Positions 7,504 to 16,878 of a DNA stretch of 64,000 bases are shown here, one piece after another. The translations under genes were made by a program, and so were the position numbers. Each line of letters opens with the position of its first letter. Positions within the stretch are counted from its first letter, which is position 1. The notes under the pieces were generated by a model. It was given only the letters and a program-made list of their open reading frames with translations. It ran no database searches and was not told the origin of the DNA. The stretch is from DASWOJ01 sp964242415 (GTDB lineage: Bacteria; Pseudomonadota; Alphaproteobacteria; Acetobacterales; Acetobacteraceae). The stretch lies in NCBI GenBank assembly GCA_964242415.1, contig CAXTAT010000030.1, positions 5,029-69,028 of the forward strand, in the 5' to 3' direction.

Positions 7504-8847
7504 CTACTCCGCCGCCGCGCGCAGCCGCTCCGGCTCGCGCGCCTCGTTAACCTGCTCCAGCTCCGCCTCGTGCGGCAGTGACAGCGCGACCAGCATCGCC
7601 AGGAACACCGTCCCCGCCACCGCCAGCAGCCCCACCGTGTAGCTTCCCGTCGCGTCCTTCATCTTGCCCATCACGAACGGCCCGGCGAAGCCCGACAGGT
7701 TGCCGATCGAGTTAATGATCGCAATTCCCCCCGCCGCTGCCGTCCCGCTCAGGAACGTCGTCGGCAGGGTCCAGAACACCGGCAGCACCGCGAACACCCC
7801 AAAGCCCGAGAGCGACAGCGCGATCATCTTCCCCGTGGGATCATCGATCAGCGTGGAGGCGACAATGCCCGCGCCGGCCACCAGCGCCGCCAAAGCGGTA
7901 TGCTCCCGCCGCTCCCCGGTGCGGTCCGAGTGACGGCCCCAGTAGATCATGCCGACGGTGCCGCAGATGTAGGGAACGGCGGTCACCACGCCGGTCCAGC
8001 CGAAGCTCAGCCCGAAGTCCCGCACGATCTGCGGCAGGAAGAAGCCCAGGCTGTAGTTGGCCGCTACCGCGCCGAAGTAGACGAACGCCAGCAGCAGCAC
8101 CCGCGTGTCGCCCAGCGCCTGCAGGGTCGAGAACTGCTTGGCCGCTACGCGCACCTTGTATTCGTCATCCAGCCGCCGGCTCAGCCACGCCCGCTGATCC
8201 GGCAGCAGCCAATGCGCATCGGCTGGGCGGTCGGTGAGATAGAAGAACACCACGACGGACAGGATCAGCGCCGGCACGGCCTCGATCACGAACAGCCATT
8301 GCCAGCCGGCCAGGCCATAGTACCCGTCAAGGCCCAGCAACTGCCCGGACAGCGGCGAGCCAAATACGCTGCTCAGCGGGATCGCCGCCATGAAGTAGCC
8401 AATGATGCGCCCGCGATACGCCGCCGGGAACCAGATCGTCAGGTAGAAGATGATTCCCGGGAAGAACCCGGCCTCGGCGATGCCCAGCAGGATGCGGATC
8501 GTGTAGAACACCGCCGTGGTGGACTGCCCCGTCGCCGCCGCGATCTGCGGGATGAACGCCGTCGCCCCTGACAGCAGCCCCCAGGAGAACATGATCCGCG
8601 CGATCCACTTGCGCGCGCCGAACCGCTCCAGGAACAGGTTCGACGGCACCTCGAAGATGAAGTAGCTGAGGAAGAAGATGCCGGCACCGATGCCGAACGC
8701 CTGCGACGTCAGCCCGAGGTCCTTGTTCATCGTCAGCGCCGCGAAGCCGACGTTCACCCGGTCCAGGTAGGCGACGAAATAGCAGAGGATCAGGAACGGC
8801 ACGAGGCGCGTGGTCACGCGCGCAATCGTGCGGGCTTCGAGGTTCAT
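7504..8847 (-). CDS. MFS transporter, anion:cation symporter (phthalate/tartrate-type) family
   Basis: Inner-membrane secondary transporter of 447 residues with twelve predicted hydrophobic segments. The family signature YLDRVNVGFAAL is in the first helix and VPSNLFLERFGARKW follows helix 2. Together these mark the ACS subfamily, which imports organic acids such as tartrate, glucarate, hydroxyphenylacetate or phthalate. The central cytoplasmic loop (about 200-240) is charged, as usual. The ATG at 8847 has a good upstream ribosome site (GGAAGGA), so the frame further upstream is not part of the gene. It is not in an operon with a catabolic gene, so the substrate cannot be named. Confidence 0.92.
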   Translation of the reverse strand: MNLEARTIARVTTRLVPFLILCYFVAYLDRVNVGFAALTMNKDLGLTSQAFGIGAGIFFLSYFIFEVPSNLFLERFGARKWIARIMFSWGLLSGATAFIPQIAAATGQSTTAVFYTIRILLGIAEAGFFPGIIFYLTIWFPAAYRGRIIGYFMAAIPLSSVFGSPLSGQLLGLDGYYGLAGWQWLFVIEAVPALILSVVVFFYLTDRPADAHWLLPDQRAWLSRRLDDEYKVRVAAKQFSTLQALGDTRVLLLAFVYFGAVAANYSLGFFLPQIVRDFGLSFGWTGVVTAVPYICGTVGMIYWGRHSDRTGERREHTALAALVAGAGIVASTLIDDPTGKMIALSLSGFGVFAVLPVFWTLPTTFLSGTAAAGGIAIINSIGNLSGFAGPFVMGKMKDATGSYTVGLLAVAGTVFLAMLVALSLPHEAELEQVNEAREPERLRAAAE

Positions 8848-8987
8848 GGCCGGTCCTTCCCAGGATGGCCCGCGTTGGGCGGGCAATTGCATCCGCCCCG
8901 GTTGGCCGGGGCGGCTACCTGGGAAAAGACACGGTTTTGTGGACGCGACGCAAGCGGCAAGTTGCGCCGGAAACGGGTTTCAGCGCG

Positions 8988-9491
8988 TCAGGTGTGGTGC
9001 CCCAGCGCACGGACCAGCTCGTCCTTCTTCATCCGGGATCGGCCGGCGATGCCGTGCTTGGCCGCCTGCTTCAGCAGCTCGGTCCGCGGCAGCCCGGCCA
9101 GGCGCGCGTTGGCGGTCTTGGCAGCCACGTCGGCCGGCTGCGCCGAGTGCTGCTGGCCCTTCGCGGTGTCCTGCCGCTTCTTCTCGGTCGTGCGGGCATA
9201 CTCCTCGTCCGTCAACCCGTCGCGCGCCGCCTTGGGCAGGTAGCGTTCGCCGGTCTCCCCGCTTTTCTCGCCGGACTTGGTGCCCCAGTCCTCGTGCGTC
9301 CACTCGGCCAGGTGGTTGTGCGGGTCCTTGCGGCCCTTGTAGCCGCCACCCTCCGCCTTGTAGCGCTGCACGCACATCTGCGCCTTGCGGGCGGACCATT
9401 CCCCTGCGTCGCCGCCCTTGTCGCCCTGGGTGACCTCGGCCTTGATGCGGTCCCAAAGGGCGGGGTCGGTGCGCTGCGCCGTGGCTGCCAT
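8988..9491 (-). CDS. DUF5872-like protein with C-terminal SAP/Rho-N-like motif
   Basis: Small basic protein of 167 residues starting at ATG 9491 behind a GGAG ribosome site. Residues 1-75 (LWDRIKAEV, GEWSARKAQMCVQRYK, then GGGYKGRKDP and LAEWTHEDWGTK) resemble a family of small uncharacterised bacterial proteins that I recall as DUF5872. The middle is Lys/Gln/Ala-rich and probably flexible. The last 35 residues (LPRTELLKQAAKHGIAGRSR, then KKDELVRAL) form a helix-turn-helix unit like the SAP or Rho N-terminal domains, which bind nucleic acids. A nucleic-acid-related or stress role is a guess from that motif. It is divergent from the epimerase gene. Confidence 0.7.
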   Translation of the reverse strand: MAATAQRTDPALWDRIKAEVTQGDKGGDAGEWSARKAQMCVQRYKAEGGGYKGRKDPHNHLAEWTHEDWGTKSGEKSGETGERYLPKAARDGLTDEEYARTTEKKRQDTAKGQQHSAQPADVAAKTANARLAGLPRTELLKQAAKHGIAGRSRMKKDELVRALGHHT

Positions 9492-9569
9492 CGTCGTTCT
9501 CCTGCCCGGCGGCAACGCCCCTCCACGGCACGGGTTGCCGGAACCAGGGCGGTGGCGTGTGATGCGGGA

Positions 9570-10586
9570 ATGATCCCACCTGACAAGGCCACCCTGGTTA
9601 CCGGCGCGGCCGGGTTCGTCGGCCTGAACGTCGTCGAGCACCTGTTGCGCGCCGGCGGGTCCGTGGTCGCGCTGGACCGCATCGACCTGCCCGCCCGCGC
9701 CCGCCGCGAATTCGCAGGGCTGCCCGGCCGCCTGACCTGGATCGGCGGCAGCGTGCTGTCGGCGGCCGACCTGTCGCGGGCGCTCACCATCCAGCCGGTG
9801 CAGGCGGTGATCCACTGCGCCGTCATCACCGCCGGCACGGAACGCGAGCGGCGGGACCCCGAGGGCATCATCGCGGTGAACGTGCAGGGCGCGGTCGCCA
9901 CCCTGGCCGCCGCCGCCCGGCGCCAGGTCGGGCGGTTCGTCTATCCCAGCTCGGTTGCGGTCTATGGGGGCGCCGCCCGCGGCGTGCCGCTGATCGGCGA
10001 GGACGGTGTGCCGACCCGCCCGGCGATGCTATACGGCCTGACCAAGCTGGCCTGCGAAACCCTGCTGCCGCGCATGGCGGAGGTCCAGGGCATCGCCTTC
10101 GCCGCCGCGCGCCTGGCGAGCGTCTATGGCCCTTGGGAGTATGCCACCGGGGCACGCGACACGCTATCCCCTATGCTGGCCGCGCTGCAGCACGCCCGGG
10201 CTGGCACGGAGGCGGTGCTGAACCAGCCCGGCGCAGGCGACTTCATCTATGCGCGGGATGTGGCGACCGGACTGGCCGGGCTGGCGGCGGCGCCAGCCCT
10301 GCGCCACACGATCTACAACCTGGGCAGCGGCCGGGCCGCCTCCGCCGAGGATTGGTGCCGCGCCCTGGCAGACTTGTCGCCGAGCTTCCGCTGGCGCCGC
10401 GCCAGGGAGGGGGAGGCGGCGAACACCATCAGCCATGTCGCGTTCGACCGCGGCGCCCTCGACATCCAGCGCCTGGCGGCAGACACCGGCTACGCCCCGC
10501 GCTTCACGATGGCGCAGGCTGCGGCGGACGCCCTGACCTGGGACAAGGTGGCCTGGGACAAGGTGGCCCTGGACGCGGCGGTTTAG
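9570..10586 (+). CDS. NAD-dependent epimerase/dehydratase family protein
   Basis: Extended SDR enzyme of 338 residues. The N-terminus holds the NAD site TGAAGFVG, followed by acidic LDRID at the end of beta-2. The catalytic YxxxK is seen as YGLTKLA, and the preceding YPSSVAVYG supplies the active serine. Substrates of this family are usually sugar nucleotides or related sugars. A C-terminal 15-bp tandem repeat duplicates the residues WDKVA. The start at ATG 9570 has only a weak ribosome site (GCGGGA). No sugar genes adjoin it, so the substrate is unknown. Confidence 0.88.
   Translation: MIPPDKATLVTGAAGFVGLNVVEHLLRAGGSVVALDRIDLPARARREFAGLPGRLTWIGGSVLSAADLSRALTIQPVQAVIHCAVITAGTERERRDPEGIIAVNVQGAVATLAAAARRQVGRFVYPSSVAVYGGAARGVPLIGEDGVPTRPAMLYGLTKLACETLLPRMAEVQGIAFAAARLASVYGPWEYATGARDTLSPMLAALQHARAGTEAVLNQPGAGDFIYARDVATGLAGLAAAPALRHTIYNLGSGRAASAEDWCRALADLSPSFRWRRAREGEAANTISHVAFDRGALDIQRLAADTGYAPRFTMAQAAADALTWDKVAWDKVALDAAV
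10539..10568 (+). repeat. In-frame 15-bp tandem duplication at the 3' end of the epimerase gene
   Basis: TGGGACAAGGTGGCC appears twice without interruption, giving WDKVA-WDKVA in the protein, close to the stop codon. The duplication keeps the frame and probably lies in a tolerant tail. Confidence 0.85.
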
Positions 10587-10650
10587 CGGCTTGGCGCGGG
10601 GGGGCGGCTGTGGCAGTCAGACGCCCTAATCGCCGCGTAGGAGCCGTCCG

Positions 10651-11154
10651 TTGCAACTCAAACTTCTTGCGCCCCTTGCGGCTGCTCTCGCCCTGTCGGC
10701 CTGCGCCAACACTAAGCCCCCCGTGCTGGCCGCCGAAGACCCGCGCAACGACGGCATCGCTACCACTTGCACCCCCACTAACCCCGACATGAAGACGCCC
10801 GGCCCCTATACCGGCACCATCACCATGGCCAATGACGGCTGGTGCGGCGTGTTCGCGGTCGAGCGCGACGGCAAGCCGTTCAGCCTCGGCCTGGTCCGCA
10901 ACCGGCCGGAGCATGGCCGGGTGTTCATCCAGAAGGTGGCGAACGCGACGCGCGTGGAGTACACGCCCAATGCCGGGTATGTCGGGTCCGACGCCTTCAC
11001 GGTAGCGCTGCGCTCCAACAGCGCGGGCGTCCAGGACACGCCGCTGCAGGTGTCCGTCACCATCACTCGTGGCACTGGCGCCTCGACCGAGCCGGAGGCG
11101 GAGCCGGCCACCCCGGCCAGGCGCCGGACGACCCGGCGCGGCTCGTCGAGTTGA
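10651..11154 (+). CDS. Lipoprotein with Ig-like (cadherin/VCBS-type) beta domain
   Basis: Protein of 167 residues beginning at TTG 10651, with AGGAG eight bases upstream. Its N-terminus (LALSACANTK) has a lipobox with the lipidated cysteine at about residue 18, so the mature protein is membrane-anchored. The middle segment, with VEYTPNAGYVGSDAFTVALR, matches the last strands of Ig-like tandem domains found in adhesins. The tail is Pro/Thr/Arg-rich. A single Ig-like fold on a lipid anchor suggests a cell-envelope binding or structural role. Two adhesin-like sequences lie just downstream, but on their own promoter region. Confidence 0.75.
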   Translation: MQLKLLAPLAAALALSACANTKPPVLAAEDPRNDGIATTCTPTNPDMKTPGPYTGTITMANDGWCGVFAVERDGKPFSLGLVRNRPEHGRVFIQKVANATRVEYTPNAGYVGSDAFTVALRSNSAGVQDTPLQVSVTITRGTGASTEPEAEPATPARRRTTRRGSSS

Positions 11155-11291
11155 TGTCGAACTGCTTCTGCCGGACTCCCTGTTCTGCCGAGGCGTGCGC
11201 TGTGGTCGCTCCGAGCATAGTGCAAGTGCAAAATCCGCGATGATGGACCGTCGCTGACCGGGATACGACCCAACATGGATGAAGAGCTGCC

Positions 11292-11670
11292 ATGGCTTCC
11301 GTCACCGTAGGGTCCGGTCAAGCCGTCAGGAACTTGGTCACGCTGGGGTCGGCACGACGTGGTGTTCGCCAGTACCGGCGCCACAGGAGTCTCGACCGTC
11401 ACGGCCGGGCTGGGATCGGCTGGTATTGCTTTTGACGGGGCGTCGGTGGACCTGGCCATTGGGCTGGCGTCTGCGCCGCGCACCTTTGCCCTGTATAACT
11501 TCGTGCCGGGTGCGGACATGATCACCTTGGCCGGCTTCGCGTCGAATGCAGCCGCCAACGCACTGGCGACGCAGACGGTCGGCAATGGATCGACGGTGCT
11601 TAACCTTGGCGACAGCACGACTGTTATCTTGGCCGGGGTCACCCAAGCGGGTCAGGGATTGTTCGTCTGA
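11292..11670 (+). pseudogene. Internally deleted, frameshifted copy of the AIDA-repeat surface protein gene
   Basis: ATG 11292 opens MASVTVGSGQAV, clearly the start of the same protein family as the intact gene at 12018 (MATVTVNSNQTV). After about 20 codons the sequence jumps, in another frame, to the C-terminal domain, with HDVVFASTGATGVST followed by PRTFALYNFVPGAD. This matches the end of the intact gene nearly residue for residue. The frame offset at about 11345-11355 and the loss of about 1.2 kb of middle sequence make it a pseudogene. It may also be a cassette that could recombine with the intact gene through the shared ends. Confidence 0.8.
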
Positions 11671-12017
11671 CGCGGGCAGGCGGCTGGTTCCGTCAATGGC
11701 CCGCCATAGCGCCTCCCCCGATTCGACACAGCGCCTGGATACATTCATTGCAGAGAACAGGCCGTTGAAGGCATCCGTCGGCCAAGTCAAACCGATCGCG
11801 CCGAATCTGAGGCGGAGCGGGCCGGCACGACGGGGGTCACCGCTCCGGCTAAGCGCCGGACAATACGGCGCTGTGTGTCAATTTAAGTTTGTAATTTCTA
11901 TGCGCCCTGCTTTAATATTGAGGCACGTGTAAGAATAAGATATCCGTGCGATTGCTGGCACCCGCCATCGTAGGCCAAAGCTGCTGCAGTTGGCCTGACC
12001 AAGAATGGGAGACACGC
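11671..12017. other. Intergenic region before the AIDA-repeat gene
   Basis: About 350 bases that hold no gene I can support. The right half is conspicuously AT-richer than the surroundings and contains the promoter-like pair listed separately. The last bases supply a GGGAG ribosome site for the ATG at 12018. Confidence 0.6.
11889..11918 (+). promoter_or_regulatory. Sigma70-like promoter candidate for the AIDA-repeat gene
   Basis: TTGTAA (11889-11894) and TAATAT (11913-11918) are separated by 18 bases in an AT-rich island, about 100 bases upstream of the ATG at 12018. It is the best match to a housekeeping promoter in this gap. It is predicted from sequence only. Confidence 0.45.
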
Positions 12018-13610
12018 ATGGCCACCGTCACCGTAAACTCTAACCAAACCGTCACTGGCCACTACGCCATCAATGAGTATTTCCAGATAAACTCGGGAGG
12101 AACTGCCGCCAACACGACCGTTGGCGCAAGCGGATACCTGCAGGTTTACACGGGCGGTAACGCAACTGGAACGATCGTCAGCAACTCGGGCTTTGAGATG
12201 CTGATGGGCGGACACGACAGCGGCGGGACGATAAACTCCAGTGGATTTTTAGAGGTATATGCCGGCGGAATGGCGAGTGGCACCACGATAAACAGCGGGG
12301 CGTTCGTGATGGTGTCCGGCGGAACCGTCAGCGGCGCGGTAGTGGGCGCTGGGTCCTATGTCAGCGTCTTCAACGGCGGCACGTTGACAGGCGCGACGTT
12401 CCAGCCCGGCGCAATAGCCGACTTCGCCGACATCCCCTATTCGGCAAATGCAACGGCAACGCTGAACGCCTCGACGGACGTGCTCACGATCACGGGGGGC
12501 GGCACGACCAGCACGGTCCAGCTTGCCGGAAGCTATGCAGGCGAGACGTTTAGCCTGCAGTCCGACTTCGCCATCCAGAATTTCGGCCAGGGTCCGGCTG
12601 GCACCGACATCGCCGTCAATGCAGCCAGCACCAATACAGGCGGCGGCATTACTGGAGTCCCGGGCGTCACTGTCACGCTCACGGGACAGAACAACACGGC
12701 CAACATCGCCAGCGGCAACGTGACCACGAACGGCGGCACAGCCAACACGATCGTATTGGGCGCCGGGTCTTGTTCCGTCACTGGCAGCGGCCAGGACACC
12801 ATTTTTGGTGGTACCGGGTCGGACCTCATCATCACCGGTGGCCAGGACATCGTGGTCGGCGGCGCTGGAGCGCTGACCTATGAAGCCGGCGCTGGCAGCA
12901 GCGTCATCTTCGCCGGCACAGGCGGCCTGACCTACACGGGGAACAACGGCTACGATATTGTCGTCGGCAATGGCAATCCCATGGCCGTGCAGGGCGGCGC
13001 AGGTGGCGGCGCCTACTTCGGCGGCGGCAACAGCACGATCACCGCTGGCGCAGGCGCACAGGCGGTGCTGGTGGGCGGCAACGGCGACAGGCTATATTCC
13101 GCCGGCGCGGCTGGCGACCTGTTCGGCGCCGAGGCAGGCGGCAACCTGCTCATGTACGGTATCAACAGCACCGGCAACGACGTGTTCTTCGGCGCGGCAG
13201 GCACGGGCACGCTGACGTTCCTTGCCGGATCCGGCAACGACATCATGGGGCTGGGCCAGGGCACGAATGTAGTGGGGCTGGGATCGGGGCACGACACGGT
13301 ATTCGCCAACACCGGCACGACCGGGGTTTCAACCATCGAGTCCGGCAGCGGATCGGCCGATATCGGCCTGGGCGGCAAGTCGGTGGATCTAGTGATCACT
13401 GCAGCATCGGCGCCGCACACCTTCGCCTTATACAATTTCGCTGCAGGGGCAGACCACATCAACCTGTTCGGCTTCGCTGCCAACGCGGTGGCGAATGCGC
13501 TGGCGACGCAGGCCGTCAGCAATGGCTCGACGGTGCTGAGCGTCGGCGGCGGCTGCACTGTGGTGCTGGCCGGGATTACGCACGCCGATCCCGGCGTATT
13601 TGGCGGCTGA
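12018..13610 (+). CDS. AIDA-type repeat surface or secreted protein
   Basis: A 530-residue Gly/Thr/Ser/Asn-rich protein. Residues 10-130 are about six imperfect 18-20-residue AIDA-type repeats (variants of GGTAANTTVGASGYLQVY and GGMASGTTINSGAFVMVSGG), which fold as a beta-helix. From about 220 it becomes Gly/Asn-rich with RTX-like strings such as GTGSDLIITGGQD and GNGDRLYSAG. The C-terminal 90 residues (HTFALYNFAAGADHINLFGF) are a compact domain shared with the broken copy upstream. There is no N-terminal signal peptide and no autotransporter beta-barrel. Export by a type I system via the C-terminus is therefore more likely than autotransport. ATG 12018 has GGGAG upstream. A role in adhesion or biofilm is inferred from the repeats. 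Confidence 0.78.
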   Translation: MATVTVNSNQTVTGHYAINEYFQINSGGTAANTTVGASGYLQVYTGGNATGTIVSNSGFEMLMGGHDSGGTINSSGFLEVYAGGMASGTTINSGAFVMVSGGTVSGAVVGAGSYVSVFNGGTLTGATFQPGAIADFADIPYSANATATLNASTDVLTITGGGTTSTVQLAGSYAGETFSLQSDFAIQNFGQGPAGTDIAVNAASTNTGGGITGVPGVTVTLTGQNNTANIASGNVTTNGGTANTIVLGAGSCSVTGSGQDTIFGGTGSDLIITGGQDIVVGGAGALTYEAGAGSSVIFAGTGGLTYTGNNGYDIVVGNGNPMAVQGGAGGGAYFGGGNSTITAGAGAQAVLVGGNGDRLYSAGAAGDLFGAEAGGNLLMYGINSTGNDVFFGAAGTGTLTFLAGSGNDIMGLGQGTNVVGLGSGHDTVFANTGTTGVSTIESGSGSADIGLGGKSVDLVITAASAPHTFALYNFAAGADHINLFGFAANAVANALATQAVSNGSTVLSVGGGCTVVLAGITHADPGVFGG

Positions 13611-13649
13611 TGTCGCAAAAGGGCTGCGGCTGACTCGCAGGATAAGAGA

Positions 13650-13707
13650 GCGGGGCGTCCTTCACCTTGATCCGGTGTGATGGTTTGGCGGAAGGCGCCC
13701 CGCTTTT
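13650..13707. terminator. Strong hairpin with T-tract, probably bidirectional terminator
   Basis: GCGGGGCGTCCTTC (13650-13663) pairs with GAAGGCGCCCCGC (13691-13703), followed by TTTT on the plus strand. The long loop holds its own small CACC/GGTG stem. It lies between the convergent AIDA-repeat gene and RND pump gene and would stop the plus-strand transcript. Confidence 0.8.
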
Positions 13708-13733
13708 CCGTCCTGCAGAGGCTGCGGCAGCAG

Positions 13734-16700
13734 CTACTCCGCCGGCTGCTGCACCACGTCCGCCGGCTCCGCCCGCCGTGCGCCCAAACCCTGGCCAGCC
13801 TGCGGCACCGGCGCGTCCCGCGGCGTCAGCACCCGGCGGAACAGCCATGCCGTCCCGCGCGACGCATCGTCCATCAGCGTATAGAACGACGGCACGAACA
13901 CCAGGCTCAGCACCGTCGAGACCAGCAGCCCGCCGATCACCCCAATCGCCATCGGTGCCCGGAACTCGCCGCCCTCCCCCAGCCCCAGCGCGCTCGGCAC
14001 CATGCCGGCCACCATAGCGATGGTGGTCATCACGATCGGCCGCGCCCGCTTGCGCCCGGCGTCGATGATCGCCTCCACCCGGTCCATCCCCGCCGCCCGC
14101 CGCTCGATGGCGAAGTCCACCAGCATAATGGCGTTCTTGGTGACGATGCCCATCAGCATCAGCACGCCGATCACCACCGGCATCGAGATCGGGTTGCCCG
14201 TCACCAGCAACGCCAGGATCACCCCGCCCAGGCTCAGCGGCAGCGACAACAGGATGGTAATCGGCTGGAACACGTTCTGGAACAGCAGCACCAGCACGCC
14301 CAGCACAATCGTAAGCCCGGCCCCCATCGCCAGCCCGAACGAGGAGAACACCTCCGCCATCACCTCCGCGTCGCCGTTGTTCTGAATGCGGACGCCGGCC
14401 GGCAGGCGCTGCGCCTCGGGAAGGGCGTAAACCGCCTTCAACGCATCGCCCAGCGCCACGCCGGGCTGCAGGTCGGCCCCCAGCACCACCCGGCGCACGC
14501 GGTCATAGCGTTCGACGCTACTCGGCCCCTCGCCCGGCGACACGTCGGCCACCGCCAGCAACGGCACGGCCAGGCCGGTGGCGCCCGGCACCGTCAGCGA
14601 CTCGATGGCGCCGAGGTCGCCGCGCAATGCGGTATCGACCTGCACGCGGATCGGGATCAGCCGGTCGCCATCGCGGAACTTCGCCAGATTGGCCGGTATG
14701 TCGCCGATGGTGGCGATGCGGACGGCGTCGCTGATCGCCTCCGTGCTGACGCCGAACCGCGCGGCCTCGTCGCCCCGCGGCGTCACGTGCACCTCCGGCC
14801 GGTCCACCCCGGCGCTGGGCGCCACGTTGCCAAAACCCGGCAGCCGGCGCATCGCCCCCTCCAGCCCCGCCACCGCACGGTCCAGCGCAACCGGGTCATC
14901 GCCCAGGACGGTGACGGACAGCTCGCGCTCCCCCCGGTCGTTCACGTACCAGCCGCGCACGTCGGGCAGGCCGGCCAGGCGCCGGGTCAACTCGGCCTCG
15001 ACCTGCTTCTGCGTGCGGCTGCGGGCGTCCTTGCCCACCAGGTTCACGATCATCTTGGCCCGGCGGATCTCCGCCCCCGCCCCGGTCGGCGTCGTGCCGC
15101 CCACCACGAACACCGTCGTCACCTCCGGGATGCGCCGGAACTCCTTGGCGATGCGGTCCGTGGTGGCGCGGGTGTCGGCCAGGGTGGACCCCGGCGGCAG
15201 CTCGATGGACAGCACCACCCGGCTCTCGTCCGGCGGCGGGATGAAGCCGGTGGGCAGCAGCGTCGTGGAGTAGATCGACACGGCGAACGCCAGCACCCCC
15301 GCCAGCAAGGTCAGCCCGCGCCGCCGCAGCGTGGCCCGTAGGAACCGGGTGTAGGCCCGCATGATCCAGCCGTCCCGCTCGGCGTGGGCCGCGACCGGGC
15401 GCATCAGGTAGGCCGCCATCAACGGCGTGATCAGCCGGGCCACCAGCAGCGACGCCAGCACCGCCGCCGCCACCGTCAGGCCGAACTGCTTGAAGAACTG
15501 CCCGGCGATCCCGCCCATGAAGCTGACGGGGGAGAACACCGCGATGATGGTGCAGGTGATGGCGATCACCGCCAGGCCGATCTCGTCCGCCGCTTCCACC
15601 GCGGCCTCGAACGGGCGCTTGCCCATCCGCATGTGGCGGACGATGTTTTCGATCTCGACGATGGCGTCGTCCACCAGGATGCCGGTCACCAGCGTCACCG
15701 CCAGCAGGCTGACGAAGTTGAGCGAGAACCCCATGATCTGCATGGCCGCGAACGCCGGCAGCACAGACAGCGGCAGCGCCACCGCCACTAGCAGCGTCGC
15801 CCGCCAGTTGCGCAGGAACACCAGCACCACGATGGTCGCCAGCACCGCGCCCTCGATCAGGCCGTGCATCGCCGACACGTAGTTGCCGCGGGTGGTGCGC
15901 ACGCTGTCGTCGATCAGCGAGTAGCTGACTCCCGGGTGCGCCTGCGCCAGCCGGTTCAGCCGCTCCTGCACGGCGTCGGCGACGCTCACCTCGCTGGCGC
16001 CCTTGGCCCGGAAGATGGCGAACGACACCACGGGTTCCGACCCATCGAGGCGGGCGAAGTCGCGCGGCTCCTCATAGCTGTCCTCGATCCGGGCCACGTC
16101 GGACAGCCGGGCCTCGCGCCCGCCGGGCAGCACCAGGCGGGTAGCGGCCAGGCCCTCCAGGGTGCGGGCGCCGGCCAGGGTGCGGATCGCCTGCTCCTGC
16201 GAGCCAAGCTCGCCGCGCCCGCCGGATAGATCGGCGCTAGTGGCGGCAAGCTGCTTGTTCACGTCTCCCGCGGTGATCCCGAGGGCCGCCAGCCGGTCCG
16301 GGTCCAGGCTGACGCGGACCTCGCGCGTGACGCCGCCAATGCGCTGCACCTGGCCGACGCCGCGCACGCCCTGCAGGTCGCGCATCACGGTGTCGTCGAT
16401 GAACCAGGACAGCCCTTCCAGGGTCATGCCCGGCGCGGTGGCGGCGAAGGTCTGGATGCTCTGGCCCACGATGTCGATGCGCTCGATGACCGGCTCGTCG
16501 ATGCCGCGCGGCAGGTCGGAGCGGATCTTGCTTACCGCGTCGCGTACGTCGTTCAGCGCGCGGTCGCTGCTGACCTCCAGGCGCAGCTCGGCCACGGTCT
16601 GGCTGCTGCCGTCGGTGACGCTGCTCTGCAGGTGCTTCACGCCGGAGACGTTGGCGATGGCGTCCTCGATGCGCTTGGTCACCTGGCTTTCCAGCTCGCC

Positions 16701-16874
16701 GGGGGCGGCGCCGGCCTGCGTCACGGTGACGGCGACGATGGGCACGTCGATGTTGGGCGTGCGGGTGATCGGCAGCATGTTGAAGCCGACCACCCCCAGC
16801 AGCAGCAGCACGGCGAACAGCACGATGGGCGGGATCGGGTGGCGGATCGCCGCGCCGGAGATGTTGAAGGCCAT
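13734..16874 (-). CDS. RND multidrug efflux pump, inner-membrane permease (HAE1 family)
   Basis: A 1046-residue resistance-nodulation-division transporter, the usual length for the family. It has an N-terminal helix followed by a large periplasmic porter domain with NISGAAIRHPIPPIVLF at the start. The helix-4 proton-relay pair of aspartates is present in GILVDDAIVEIENIVRH. A second half repeats the layout, with ITKNAIMLVDFAIERR-like sequence near the C-terminus. It exports drugs or other amphiphiles using the proton gradient, together with the adaptor encoded four bases upstream. No outer-membrane channel gene follows, so a TolC-like partner must be elsewhere. A TetR regulator heads the operon. 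Confidence 0.96.
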   Translation of the reverse strand: MAFNISGAAIRHPIPPIVLFAVLLLLGVVGFNMLPITRTPNIDVPIVAVTVTQAGAAPGELESQVTKRIEDAIANVSGVKHLQSSVTDGSSQTVAELRLEVSSDRALNDVRDAVSKIRSDLPRGIDEPVIERIDIVGQSIQTFAATAPGMTLEGLSWFIDDTVMRDLQGVRGVGQVQRIGGVTREVRVSLDPDRLAALGITAGDVNKQLAATSADLSGGRGELGSQEQAIRTLAGARTLEGLAATRLVLPGGREARLSDVARIEDSYEEPRDFARLDGSEPVVSFAIFRAKGASEVSVADAVQERLNRLAQAHPGVSYSLIDDSVRTTRGNYVSAMHGLIEGAVLATIVVLVFLRNWRATLLVAVALPLSVLPAFAAMQIMGFSLNFVSLLAVTLVTGILVDDAIVEIENIVRHMRMGKRPFEAAVEAADEIGLAVIAITCTIIAVFSPVSFMGGIAGQFFKQFGLTVAAAVLASLLVARLITPLMAAYLMRPVAAHAERDGWIMRAYTRFLRATLRRRGLTLLAGVLAFAVSIYSTTLLPTGFIPPPDESRVVLSIELPPGSTLADTRATTDRIAKEFRRIPEVTTVFVVGGTTPTGAGAEIRRAKMIVNLVGKDARSRTQKQVEAELTRRLAGLPDVRGWYVNDRGERELSVTVLGDDPVALDRAVAGLEGAMRRLPGFGNVAPSAGVDRPEVHVTPRGDEAARFGVSTEAISDAVRIATIGDIPANLAKFRDGDRLIPIRVQVDTALRGDLGAIESLTVPGATGLAVPLLAVADVSPGEGPSSVERYDRVRRVVLGADLQPGVALGDALKAVYALPEAQRLPAGVRIQNNGDAEVMAEVFSSFGLAMGAGLTIVLGVLVLLFQNVFQPITILLSLPLSLGGVILALLVTGNPISMPVVIGVLMLMGIVTKNAIMLVDFAIERRAAGMDRVEAIIDAGRKRARPIVMTTIAMVAGMVPSALGLGEGGEFRAPMAIGVIGGLLVSTVLSLVFVPSFYTLMDDASRGTAWLFRRVLTPRDAPVPQAGQGLGARRAEPADVVQQPAE

Positions 16875-16878
16875 GCGG

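Noticed and set aside
12018..13610. CRISPR-like or tandem DNA array in the repeated stretch of the AIDA gene.
   Set aside because: The repetition is at protein level and imperfect; there are no identical direct repeats with unique spacers. I saw no CRISPR array in the window.
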